Below, piece by piece: positions 1 to 7,284 of a DNA stretch of 64,000 bases; the first letter of the stretch is position 1; each line of letters starts with the position of its first letter. A program made the translations under genes and the position numbers. The notes under the pieces were generated by a model. That model did not search any database and was not told where the DNA came from. It saw nothing but the letters and a program-made list of their open reading frames with translations. The stretch comes from Deltaproteobacteria bacterium (GTDB taxonomy: Bacteria > Desulfobacterota > Binatia > Binatales > Binataceae): NCBI GenBank assembly GCA_021794015.1, contig JAJYRQ010000005.1, positions 62,001-126,000 on the forward strand, given 5' to 3'.

Positions 1-44
1 AGCTGTTGGCGATGCTGCGCCGGGAGGATCAGGGCGAGGCTTGA
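1..44 (+). CDS. 3' end of a CDS, probably trehalose-6-phosphate synthase (partial)
   Basis: Only the last 13 codons are present, ending in TGA at 42-44. They are read in the frame that overlaps the TTG start of the next gene by four bases (TTGA). The tail is too short to identify by itself. The call rests on the neighbour: trehalose-6-phosphate phosphatase genes usually follow otsA directly, often with translational coupling. Treat the product as an inference from context. Confidence 0.45.
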   Translation, partial: LLAMLRREDQGEA

Positions 45-940
45 CGAGACCTCCCAGGCTGTCCGCAGGGCTGCTTGGGCAGGCGGCGGGCCGGGGCCGG
101 CTGCTGCTCTGTCTCGACTTTGACGGCACGCTTTCCCCGATCGTTGAGACCCCGCACGAGGCCCGGCCGCTGCCGGGTGTGCGCGCGGTGCTGCGTTCGC
201 TTTCGGCCAAGGCGCCGCGGGTTAGCGTGGCGGTGGTAAGCGGGCGCAGTGTGGCGCAGTTGCGGCGGCTGCTCGGGCCGGCCGCCGGGCTCTACCTGGT
301 CGGCACGCACGGAGTTGAGTTGGTTGGGCCGCGGGGTGGGCGGCGGCGGCTGGCAGACGTTGGCGCGGCGCGCCCCGAGCTTGCCCGGCTGCGGGCCTGG
401 CTTCGTTCCAACGTGCCGCCGAGGGCCGGCTTTTTGGTCGAGGACAAAGGCTGGTCGATTGCCTTGCACTACCGCAAGGCTGACCCTCAGGCAGCCGCAG
501 CTCTGTGCCGAAGCTTTAAACGGTTCGTGGCACGGGAAACGCCCGCCCTGCGCCTAAGCGCGGGCAAGATGGTGGTTGAGGCGGTCGCGCGCGCGGCCAA
601 CAAAGGCGCCGCGTTGCGGGCGCTACGCCGGCTGGTCGGAGCCGACGCAACCGCGGTTTACTTCGGCGACGATATGACCGACGAAGACGCCTTTGGTGCG
701 GTGGGGCCGCGCGGGATTTCGGTCCTGGTTGGAGAGCGCGCGCCGACGCGCGCCCGCTTTCGCGTGGACGGACCCGGGGCGGTCCTCCAGCTTCTCAAAA
801 AACTCAACGCATCGCTTGGCCGCCCCGCAAGTCGCTCCCGGGGACGCAACGTCCGTGCGCGCGCCAAGCAGGCAGTTCAGGCTGCGGCAGCAGTTTGCGG
901 CTGCGGCGGGCGCGCAAAGACCTCGGACCGCGCAGGTTGA
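41..940 (+). CDS. otsB: Trehalose-6-phosphate phosphatase
   Basis: This cytoplasmic HAD-superfamily enzyme removes phosphate from trehalose 6-phosphate, the second step of OtsAB trehalose synthesis. HAD motif I is LDFDGT at residues 25-30, with D26 and D28 as nucleophile and acid/base. The C-terminal Mg-binding motif is FGDDMTDEDAF near residues 208-218, and a conserved lysine lies in the NKG segment before it. The length of 299 residues is usual, apart from a basic tail of about 35 residues after the HAD core. The TTG start overlaps the stop of the preceding gene, which argues for coupling in an otsA-otsB operon. Trehalose protects against osmotic and heat stress, which fits the downstream heat-shock-type sigma factor. 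Identification is firm; the exact start is less so. Confidence 0.93.
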   Translation: MTRPPRLSAGLLGQAAGRGRLLLCLDFDGTLSPIVETPHEARPLPGVRAVLRSLSAKAPRVSVAVVSGRSVAQLRRLLGPAAGLYLVGTHGVELVGPRGGRRRLADVGAARPELARLRAWLRSNVPPRAGFLVEDKGWSIALHYRKADPQAAAALCRSFKRFVARETPALRLSAGKMVVEAVARAANKGAALRALRRLVGADATAVYFGDDMTDEDAFGAVGPRGISVLVGERAPTRARFRVDGPGAVLQLLKKLNASLGRPASRSRGRNVRARAKQAVQAAAAVCGCGGRAKTSDRAG

Positions 941-971
941 CACGCCCAATGGCCGCGGTCAGACTTAGGCT

Positions 972-1187
972 GTGGCAAGGATAACCGTAGAGGACTGCCT
1001 TAAGGCGATCGACAACCGGTTCCTGCTGGTTTCGGTGGCGGCGCGCAGGGCTAAAATGTTGCTCAAAGGAGCGCCGCCCCTGGTCGAGTCGGACAACAAG
1101 GAACTCATTACTGCCTTGCGGGAGGTTGCTGCCGGCAAGGTTGGCGCCGGTAAGACCCGGCGCGAACAGCCGCCGGCGCGCTCTTAA
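972..1187 (+). CDS. rpoZ: DNA-directed RNA polymerase omega subunit
   Basis: The 71-residue product matches omega. It opens with [10 protein letters not shown], followed by the NRF segment, an ARR-A-LL helix, and a (K/N)[13 protein letters not shown] region as in other RpoZ proteins. Omega binds beta-prime and helps assemble core RNA polymerase. The start is GTG at 972, only 31 bases after otsB, so the gene is probably in the same transcript. The family is normally 70-100 residues, so this is a short but complete member. In many bacteria rpoZ lies by gmk and spoT. Here it sits between otsB and a sigma factor gene, an arrangement I do not recognise. Confidence 0.9.
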   Translation: MARITVEDCLKAIDNRFLLVSVAARRAKMLLKGAPPLVESDNKELITALREVAAGKVGAGKTRREQPPARS

Positions 1188-1308
1188 CGCATCGTAAAGC
1201 CCGTCGTTCGCCGGGCTTGGTCGAGCCCCTGGTGCGCCGCAACCGGCGCAGGGAATTACGCCCGGAGCCGGGCTCGTTCCAGGCCAGGATAACCCCGTTG
1301 CCGCACCC

Positions 1309-2439
1309 GTGAAAACCAGCAAGACAGTTGCGCGCCGCCGTAAGCCCTCTTCCGGGCAAGCCGGCAAAGAGCGAACGCGCCGCGCCAGCCTGGCGCGGGC
1401 CGTCGCGCCGGAGATCGTCGAGACGGCCGACCCGATCGCGCCGGTGCCGGCGGGCGCCGACGACAACGACGTCGCCCTCGTGCGGGCTGAGGGTGCGGCG
1501 CCTTTCGAGGCGGACGAAACCGCCACTGAGGCTTTCCCCGGGCCTGCTGAGGCAGCCGATGCTTTGCCAGCCGGGCATGGCACCGAGCTGGTCGCTTTTG
1601 ACCCGCTTACTCGTTATCTCGCCGAGATTCGGCGCCTCCCTGTCCTAAGCCGGTCTGAAGAGCTGGAGGTCGCCAAGCGCTACTACCGCGATCGCGACCC
1701 GCGCGACGCCTTCAAGCTGGTGACGGCCAACCTGCGGTTGGTGGTCAAGATAGCCAACGAGTTTTCCCGCACCTGGACCAACCTGCTCGACCTCATCCAG
1801 GAGGGAAACGTGGGCTTGATGGAGGCGCTGCGCAACTTTGACCCTTACCGGGGGATTCGCTTTCCTTCCTACGCGGTTTGGTGGATCAGGGCTTACATCT
1901 ATCGCTACCTGATCAACAACTGGCGGCTGGTGAAGGTCGGCACCACGCAGGCGCAGCGCAAGCTCTTCTTCAACCTGCGCAAGGAGAGCGAAAGGCTCGA
2001 GGCCGAGGGCTTCGCGCCCCAGCCCAAGCTTCTGGCACAGCGTCTGGGGGTCAAGGAAGGCGAAGTGCGCGAGATGCAGGAGCGGATGAGCCAGAACGAA
2101 ATCTCGCTCGACCAGCCGGTAAGCGGGGACGAAGACGGGCGTTTGCTCGACACCCTGCCCGACCTTTCCAACAACCCTGAAGAACGCGTGGCCGCCGCGC
2201 AATGGAGCAGCTTCGCCAAGGAGAAGGTCGCGCAATTCGTCGGCACGCTGGGACCGAAAGAGGCGGAAATCTTCCGGCAGCGCCTGCTCTCGGAAACCCC
2301 GCCGACTTTGCAGGAGATAGGCCAGCGCTTCGGGATCAGCCGCGAGCGCGTGCGACAGATCGAGAGCAAGCTTAGGCGGCGGCTCAAGGAATTCGTCGGG
2401 CCGAAGGAGGCCGAGGGCGAATTTGCCGCCGGTGACTAG
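1309..2439 (+). CDS. rpoH: RNA polymerase sigma factor, RpoH (sigma-32) type
   Basis: This group 3 sigma-70 family factor directs core polymerase to heat-shock-type promoters. Region 1.2/2 begins at LTRYLAEIRRLPVLS near residue 97. Region 2 contains NLRLVVKIA, DLIQEGNVGLMEA and FPSYAVWWIRA. The RpoH-specific box QRKLFFNLRKE follows region 2, and this is the main reason for choosing RpoH over RpoD or RpoS. Region 4 ends with the helix-turn-helix GISRERVRQIESKL. About 95 residues of charged, Ala/Glu-rich and probably disordered sequence precede region 1.2, longer than in typical RpoH. The start is GTG at 1309, and a later start inside the extension cannot be excluded. It lies downstream of otsB and rpoZ. 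Confidence 0.9.
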   Translation: MKTSKTVARRRKPSSGQAGKERTRRASLARAVAPEIVETADPIAPVPAGADDNDVALVRAEGAAPFEADETATEAFPGPAEAADALPAGHGTELVAFDPLTRYLAEIRRLPVLSRSEELEVAKRYYRDRDPRDAFKLVTANLRLVVKIANEFSRTWTNLLDLIQEGNVGLMEALRNFDPYRGIRFPSYAVWWIRAYIYRYLINNWRLVKVGTTQAQRKLFFNLRKESERLEAEGFAPQPKLLAQRLGVKEGEVREMQERMSQNEISLDQPVSGDEDGRLLDTLPDLSNNPEERVAAAQWSSFAKEKVAQFVGTLGPKEAEIFRQRLLSETPPTLQEIGQRFGISRERVRQIESKLRRRLKEFVGPKEAEGEFAAGD

Positions 2440-2575
2440 CGCCGCCGCGCCCCGCTCAACGGCCAAGCTGTGGTCGCTGCCCCGCTGAACAAGCGAAAAC
2501 GCCGGCTTGCTGTCTTGCCGGCGCGCCGCGGATGCTCGATAATGAACTGGCACTGCGCGGGGACGGAGAGCCGCG

Positions 2576-3307
2576 ATGCGTGAGCTTAGGTGTGCCCTGG
2601 TGGTAGTGGGCAACGAAATTCTGTCGGGCAAAGTCCAGGACAGCAACGCCTACTTCGCGGCCCGCCAGCTACGCAAAAGCGGCGCCTCGCTCGAGCGCAT
2701 CGCGGTCGTTCCTGACGAAGTCGGCGCAATCGCCGAGGAGGTGCGCCGCTCGGCGGCGCGCTTCGACGTGGTGATAACCTCCGGCGGCGTCGGCCCGACT
2801 CACGACGACCTTACCATCGCCGGCGTGGCGGCCGCCTTCGAGCGCCCGGTGGTGCGCAGCCCCGAGCTCGAGGCCTGCATTCGCCGCCACTTCGGAGAGC
2901 GGACCAACGAGGCCCGGCTTAAGATGGCCGAGGTGCCGGCCGGAACGGTCCTCAATCCCGGCCCCGACCCGTGGTTTCCCACCGTGCAGGTCGAGAATGT
3001 CTACATTCTGCCCGGCATACCGGAGGCTTTCGAGCCCAAGCTTTGCGCCTTGACCGAGCGCTTCACTGCCGATCCTTATTTCAGCCGAACGATCTACAGC
3101 CGGGCGGGCGAGAGCGATATCGCCGCCTGCCTCAACTCCTGCCTGTGCGAGTTCCCGGAACTGCTGCTCGGTTCCTATCCGAAGTGGGGCGACCAGGCCT
3201 ACCGGGTGAAACTTACCCTGGAGTCGAAGGACCCGAGCTATCTGGAGCGGGCGTTCACCCGCCTGATGGACCTGCTGCCCAAGGAGGCCGTGGTAGGCAC
3301 GGACTAA
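2576..3307 (+). CDS. CinA-like / MoaB-fold molybdopterin-binding domain protein
   Basis: The 243-residue protein has the MoCF/MoaB fold seen at the N-terminus of CinA. VVGNEILSGKVQDSN stands near the start, and the ligand-loop motif SGGVGPTHDDLT near residues 69-80. PWFPTVQVENVYILPGIPEAF corresponds to the CinA core. The C-terminal PncC (NMN amidase) domain of full-length CinA is absent, so this is the stand-alone version, also annotated as competence/damage-inducible protein A or a FAD-synthase-like protein. The substrate is not known from sequence. An A/G-rich segment (GGGGACGGAG) lies upstream of the ATG. The gene runs with rpoH and may share its transcript. Confidence 0.82.
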   Translation: MRELRCALVVVGNEILSGKVQDSNAYFAARQLRKSGASLERIAVVPDEVGAIAEEVRRSAARFDVVITSGGVGPTHDDLTIAGVAAAFERPVVRSPELEACIRRHFGERTNEARLKMAEVPAGTVLNPGPDPWFPTVQVENVYILPGIPEAFEPKLCALTERFTADPYFSRTIYSRAGESDIAACLNSCLCEFPELLLGSYPKWGDQAYRVKLTLESKDPSYLERAFTRLMDLLPKEAVVGTD

Positions 3308-3339
3308 CGATCGGCGTAGTTGTGGGGAGGGGAAGGAAG

Positions 3340-3978
3340 ATGAAACAGAAATGCTTTGCAATGATGGTGCTCGCGCTCGGCGCCGGACTGGTGTTGCGCG
3401 CCGAACCCCGACTTGCCTTTGCCGCCTCCGACGCCGGCCAACCTGCAGTGGCACAGGATGACTCGCCGCAGGTGCCGCAGCCGGCAGACGGCGGGGTCAA
3501 TTGGAAGGGCGTTGGCGTGGGCGCGGCGACCATGGCCGGCAACGTCGTCTACGTTCCGGCCAAGCTGGTCTACGGCATCCTCGGAGGTATCGCAGGCGGC
3601 TTCGGCTACGCGCTTACCGGGGGCAACAAGGAGACCGCCGACAGCATCTGGCGCGCCTCCCTGGGCGGCGATTACATTCTTACGCCCGACATGATCCGGG
3701 GCAACAAGCCGATCCGTTTCAGCGGACCGTCGGAGACCGGACCGCAGTCGGGGCGAGAAACGGCAACCGGCGCTCCCGCGGTTGCGGCCAACGCCGCCGC
3801 GCCGGTGCCGTCGGTTTCGGGCGCGGCCGGCGGCGGCGGTCAGCCACCTGGTGTCGCCGGCGCGCCCATCGACCCCGGGGCAGGCCCGGTTGGCTCCGAC
3901 CGCTCGGCCGGCCCGGCGGGGTCCGGGAGTTCGCGCAACGCGCTTCATGGCGGGTTGCCCGGTACCACAGTCGAATAG
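3340..3978 (+). CDS. Exported hypothetical protein with glycine-rich hydrophobic segment
   Basis: I do not recognise a named family. ATG at 3340 was chosen because a purine-rich GGGGAGGGGAAGGAAG stretch precedes it and the protein then opens with a signal peptide: MKQK, a hydrophobic core, and an Ala-X-Ala-like end near AFAAS. The 212-residue product has a short Pro/Gln-rich linker. A conserved-looking block follows (NWKGVGVGAATMAGNVVYV, then GGIAGGFGYALTGG), resembling glycine-rich segments of small outer-membrane or lipoprotein-like proteins. The last ~80 residues are Ala/Gly/Pro-rich and low complexity. The likely location is the periplasm or envelope. It lies 32 bases after the CinA-like gene on the same strand. 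Confidence 0.6.
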   Translation: MKQKCFAMMVLALGAGLVLRAEPRLAFAASDAGQPAVAQDDSPQVPQPADGGVNWKGVGVGAATMAGNVVYVPAKLVYGILGGIAGGFGYALTGGNKETADSIWRASLGGDYILTPDMIRGNKPIRFSGPSETGPQSGRETATGAPAVAANAAAPVPSVSGAAGGGGQPPGVAGAPIDPGAGPVGSDRSAGPAGSGSSRNALHGGLPGTTVE

Positions 3979-4042
3979 CCGGGAGGTACCCGGACCAGGC
4001 TTGTGCGCCGGCGCAACGAACCAACCAAATGCAGCTACGCAG

Positions 4043-4402
4043 ATGAAGGCCAGAGCCGCTCGTTTTTTCTGGAAAGCCTCCTGAAGCTCCTGCCGCAACG
4101 CAAGAAGTTTCTTGCGCGACGAACTCGGAGCTGAGTTCGAGGAGCGGGACTTGGTAAAGCACCCGCTGACGGTCGCCGAACTCGCCGCTCTGTTCGGCAA
4201 TCGTGACCCGCTGGATTACCTAAATCCCAAGAGCCAGGCCTTTAAGGCGCGAGGCTTGGCGGGCCGGACGCTCACCCGCGACCAGGTGCTTGACCTGATG
4301 GCCGAGGAGCCGGCGCTTATCAAGCGGCCTCTGCTGGTTGTGGGCAGGCAGCTAATTGCCGGGTTCGATCGCAAGCGGATGCGCGAGGCTCTGACCGCCT
4401 AG
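4043..4402 (+). CDS. ArsC/Spx-family thioredoxin-fold protein, probable selenoprotein (in-frame TGA = Sec14)
   Basis: Read through the TGA at 4082-4084, the frame gives a complete 119-residue member of the arsenate reductase/Spx/YffB glutaredoxin-like family. It starts with beta-strand RFFWKAS, then U14-S-S-C17, helix RNARSFL, then AEFEERDLVKHPLT, and ends with the family hallmark KRPLLV (R95-P96) and a GFD segment. In homologues the residue at position 14 is the catalytic cysteine and the motif is C-x-x-C, so the TGA replaces precisely the nucleophile. A hairpin fitting a bacterial SECIS element follows at once. Homology continues on both sides of the TGA, so simple 5' truncation is unlikely. 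A read from the TTG at 4112 would lack the first strand and both active-site residues. No sel genes lie in the window. A sequencing error or a nonsense mutation is the alternative. Confidence 0.78.
4085..4132 (+). promoter_or_regulatory. SECIS-like stem-loop downstream of the in-frame UGA
   Basis: Immediately 3' of the TGA, CGCAAGA (4099-4105) pairs perfectly with TCTTGCG (4110-4116), leaving a four-base loop AGTT with G at 4107. An outer stem AGCTCC (4085-4090) pairs with GGAGCT (4127-4132). Bacterial SECIS elements lie within the coding region, with a small apical loop carrying G in its first two positions about 16-37 bases from the UGA. Here the G is 23 bases after the last base of the TGA. 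The hairpin would recruit SelB with Sec-tRNA. This is structural inference; no folding program was run. Confidence 0.7.
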
Positions 4403-4556
4403 CCAGCTTGCGCCGCCAAGCGCCTGTTCGCGCCTCTGGCCGGCTCGACCCGTCCGAGCGGCGCGCCCACAAGGCGCGTTGGCTTAGGCCACGCGGCCCG
4501 CGCGCCGAGCACGTGCGCCGGCTTGAGGCCAATCTCCCCGCGCCGCGGCTGCTCGC

Positions 4557-5543
4557 CTACGGCTTCTGCCCCTCGGCCAGGCCAGGTTCGTCGCTTCGCT
4601 CCCGCTCGGCTTTCGAGCGCTCGCCGTTGGCGCCGGGCGCAGAGGGCTGCGGGCGTGAGGCGTGGTTGTTGGCGGTCAAAAGCTCGACAAACTTCGCCGC
4701 CGCAGGCGCCAGTTCCCGGCCCCGTTTGCAAATCGTTGCCAGCGAACGGGTGAACGGGCCCTCGGCAAAATCAAGCGCCTTGAGCGACCCTCGTTCGATT
4801 TCTCGTTCGATCGTCGGGCGCGGGACGATGGCCACCCCCTGGCCGATCTCGACGGCTCGTTTAATCGTTTCAATGTTATCGAATTCCATCGTATAGTGAG
4901 GCGTGACGCCGTGCTGGCGCAGGATGCGGTCCACGGCCTTGCGCGTCACCATGTCGCGTTCGAAGCCGATGAAGCGTTGTCCGGCGAGTTCACGCACGCC
5001 AATCTTGGTCCGCTTGGCCAGCGCGTCCTCGGGGGGAACCGCAAGCACGAGTTGGTCGCTGCGGAAAGGGAGGGCCACGATCTGGCTGCGCTTGGCAGGA
5101 TATGCGACAATCCCGAGATCGATCTTTCCTTCGACCAGCTCGTCATAGACCTTATTTGCTCTTTGGTACTCGAGGTGAACGTTGACCGACGGATAGCGGC
5201 GCAGGAACTCCTTCAGGTAAGGGGGCAGTTCGTGCAGGCCGATGCTGTAGACGGTGCCGACGCGCACGGTCCCGGCGACCACGGAGCCGAGTTCGCGCAG
5301 GCGGTTTTCAAGCTCGACGAACCGGCGCACGATTTCCTTGCTGGCAGAGTAGAGGAGCTGCCCGGCCGGGGTTGGTCTGACGCCGGCACGCGCCCTTTCG
5401 AGCAGCCGGCACTCGTACCTCTCCTCGAGGCTGCGGACCTGCTGGCTTACCGCCGACTGGGTTACAAAGTTTTGCGTGGCGGCGTAGGAGACGCTGCCGC
5501 TCTCGATGATGTCGCAGAAAACCTTGAGCGTTTCGATATGCAT
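4557..5543 (-). CDS. LysR-family transcriptional regulator
   Basis: The 328-residue product has the LysR winged helix-turn-helix at the N-terminus (MHIETLKVFCDIIESGSVSY, then AATQNFVTQSAVSQQVRSLE) and a type-2 periplasmic-binding effector domain. ATG at 5543 was preferred over an in-frame GTG nine bases upstream because AGGTGA sits about five bases before it. The last ~35 residues are a charged tail beyond the usual LysR length. The gene is divergent from a glutaryl-CoA dehydrogenase gene, the arrangement in which LysR proteins normally control the neighbour. The inducer could be glutaryl-CoA, glutarate or a related acid, but this is inference. A T-N11-A dyad lies in the shared promoter region. 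Confidence 0.88.
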   Translation of the reverse strand: MHIETLKVFCDIIESGSVSYAATQNFVTQSAVSQQVRSLEERYECRLLERARAGVRPTPAGQLLYSASKEIVRRFVELENRLRELGSVVAGTVRVGTVYSIGLHELPPYLKEFLRRYPSVNVHLEYQRANKVYDELVEGKIDLGIVAYPAKRSQIVALPFRSDQLVLAVPPEDALAKRTKIGVRELAGQRFIGFERDMVTRKAVDRILRQHGVTPHYTMEFDNIETIKRAVEIGQGVAIVPRPTIEREIERGSLKALDFAEGPFTRSLATICKRGRELAPAAAKFVELLTANNHASRPQPSAPGANGERSKAERERSDEPGLAEGQKP

Positions 5544-5557
5544 GGCGCTCACCTGGT

Positions 5558-5574
5558 ATAAGCGTACTTGATAT
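5558..5574. promoter_or_regulatory. Candidate LysR binding site (T-N11-A dyad)
   Basis: The sequence ATAAGCGTACTTGATAT contains the interrupted dyad ATAAG/CTTGAT and a T-N11-A core (T5559, A5571). It lies 15 bases upstream of the lysR start codon, in the 113-base region shared with the divergent gcdH-like gene. Position and symmetry suggest autoregulation or activation by the LysR protein. It is seen by eye only. Confidence 0.4.
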
Positions 5575-5656
5575 CACGGCGGGACGCAACGGGCCCGGTT
5601 CGGGCTTGGAACGGGAGAACTGCCGGTATCGGATAGGGCTGAGACGGAGCTTAATT

Positions 5657-6826
5657 ATGGCGCGATCATTAGGGGATCTGGATTTCTTCGGTCTTGAAGA
5701 GTTCTTAGCGCCGGAGGAGCGGCTGGCCCGTGACACGGTGCGGGCCTTTGTCGAGCGCGAGGTGGCGCCCGTCATCGAACGCCATTTCGCCGAGGGGACC
5801 TTTGCGATGGAATTGGTCCCGCGCATGGGGGAGCTCGGCCTTTTTGGCGCCAATCTTACAGGCTACGGATGCGCCGGGATGAGCAATGTCGCCTACGGCC
5901 TAATGATGCAGGAGCTCGAGGCCGGCGACTCGGGACTGCGCTCTTTTGCTTCGGTGCAAAGCTCGCTTGCGATGTATGCGATCTACGCCTTCGGCTCCGA
6001 GGAGCAGAAACGTCGATTCCTGCCGGAGATGGCTCAGGGGCGGCTCATCGGATGCTTCGGCCTGACCGAACCTGACCACGGCTCGGACCCGGCGGGTATG
6101 GAGACGCGGGCCCGGCGCGACGGGGACGGCTGGGTGGTAAACGGGGTCAAGCGATGGATAACCAACGGCACCGTGGCCGATGTGGCGGTCCTCTGGGCGC
6201 GCACCGATGACGGCCTCAGGGGTTTTCTCGTCGAGAAAGGCCGGCGCGGGTTCTCCACCCATGACATCCAGGGGAAGTTTTCGATGCGCGCGTCGATCAC
6301 CTCGGAACTGGTGTTCGACGACGTGCGGGTCGAGGAAAGCGAGCGGCTGCCGCAGGCCGCCGGCCTAAAAGCCCCGCTCTCGTGTCTGACGCAGGCGCGC
6401 TATGGAATTGCCTGGGGCGCGATCGGCGCGGCGCGGGCCTGCTATCTCTGCGCGCTCGACTACACCAAGGCGCGGCGCCAGTTTTCCCGTCCGCTGGCCG
6501 GCTACCAGCTCGTTCAGGCCAAGCTGGTGGATATGCTGACAGGCATAACCAACGCGCAACTGATCGCGCTGCGCCTGGGCCAGCTAAAGGACCGCGGGCA
6601 GATGCGGCCCGAGCAAGTCTCGTTTGCCAAGAGGTACAACGTTGTGGTCGCGCTGGAGGCCGCGCGCGCCGCGCGCGACTTGCTCGGCGCCAACGGCATC
6701 GTCAACGACTACCCGGTGATTCGCCACATGCTGAACCTGGAGACGGTTAACACCTACGAGGGCACCCACAACATTCACACGCTGGCCCTGGGCCGCGCGA
6801 TCACCGGCCTCGCCGCCTTCGACTAG
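5657..6826 (+). CDS. gcdH: Glutaryl-CoA dehydrogenase (acyl-CoA dehydrogenase family)
   Basis: This flavoenzyme oxidises and decarboxylates glutaryl-CoA to crotonyl-CoA in lysine, tryptophan and benzoyl-CoA-type catabolism. GCDH-specific features are RSFASVQSSLAMYAI, CFGLTEPDHGSDP, KFSMRASITSELVFDDV, ARYGIAWGAIGAA and the C-terminal TYEGTHNIHTLALGRAITG, in which the Glu (about residue 368) is the catalytic base. ATG at 5657 was chosen over an upstream start at 5606 because GGAGC precedes it and GCDH proteins begin close to this point. The product has 389 residues, the normal length. Divergence from a LysR regulator suggests substrate-dependent induction. General acyl-CoA dehydrogenase is the fallback call. 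Confidence 0.9.
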   Translation: MARSLGDLDFFGLEEFLAPEERLARDTVRAFVEREVAPVIERHFAEGTFAMELVPRMGELGLFGANLTGYGCAGMSNVAYGLMMQELEAGDSGLRSFASVQSSLAMYAIYAFGSEEQKRRFLPEMAQGRLIGCFGLTEPDHGSDPAGMETRARRDGDGWVVNGVKRWITNGTVADVAVLWARTDDGLRGFLVEKGRRGFSTHDIQGKFSMRASITSELVFDDVRVEESERLPQAAGLKAPLSCLTQARYGIAWGAIGAARACYLCALDYTKARRQFSRPLAGYQLVQAKLVDMLTGITNAQLIALRLGQLKDRGQMRPEQVSFAKRYNVVVALEAARAARDLLGANGIVNDYPVIRHMLNLETVNTYEGTHNIHTLALGRAITGLAAFD

Positions 6827-6856
6827 TTCGCTGCCGGCCTGGCGAGCTGCGCTCCT

Positions 6857-6884
6857 CCTGCCGGACGGCAGTTGGCCCGGCAGG
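6857..6884 (+). terminator. Hairpin after gcdH
   Basis: CCTGCCGG (6857-6864) pairs with CCGGCAGG (6877-6884) around a 12-base loop, 30 bases after the stop codon. No U-tract follows, so it is at best a weak intrinsic terminator or an RNA-stabilising end. Confidence 0.4.
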
Positions 6885-7284
6885 GTCGGGGGCGACGCTA
6901 AGAACTGTCGCCTAAATGCTTTGGCCGGGTTCGTCATGCGAGTTTACGCGGTCATGGCGCGCTTCCTTTTTCCCGCCCCGCTGGACTTTCCCTTTCCCGC
7001 CATGTCGAGCGGCGTTTTTCCCGCCATGTCTACGCTCTTCTTTCCCGTCACCCTGAGATCCTTTCTGTCACCCTGAGCGACGTGAAGGGTCTACGCGAAG
7101 CGATTTGCCCGGCACCCGCCTGGGCGCTGATCGCTGCGCGCGGATTCTCTGCTGCGCGCAATCCGCTCACAATGGCATTCACGCCCTAGGCTCACTCCAT
7201 GAAGCTGCTTCTGGGCAAGTAGCGGCGGCGGCAGGGCTTGGGCTGGCCGCTTTGCCGCACGGCAGGCAACGCACGCCGAGCGGG
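6885..7284. repeat. Intergenic region with short dispersed repeats
   Basis: I see no gene in these 400 bases. The stretch holds two copies of TTTCCCGCCATGTC (6993-7006 and 7017-7030). It also holds two copies of GTCACCCTGAG (7047-7057 and 7067-7077), the second extending into GCGACGTGAAGGGTC. The CCCTGAGCG...GAAGGG pattern recurs in the window near 41793 and, inverted, near 63717, so it looks like a dispersed short repeat family. It separates the converging gcdH and the transporter operon. Confidence 0.5.

Noticed and set aside
4112..4402. A 96-residue gene starting at TTG 4112 as the true ArsC-like gene
   Set aside because: It lacks the first beta-strand and both redox residues, while the upstream read-through part matches the family N-terminus exactly.
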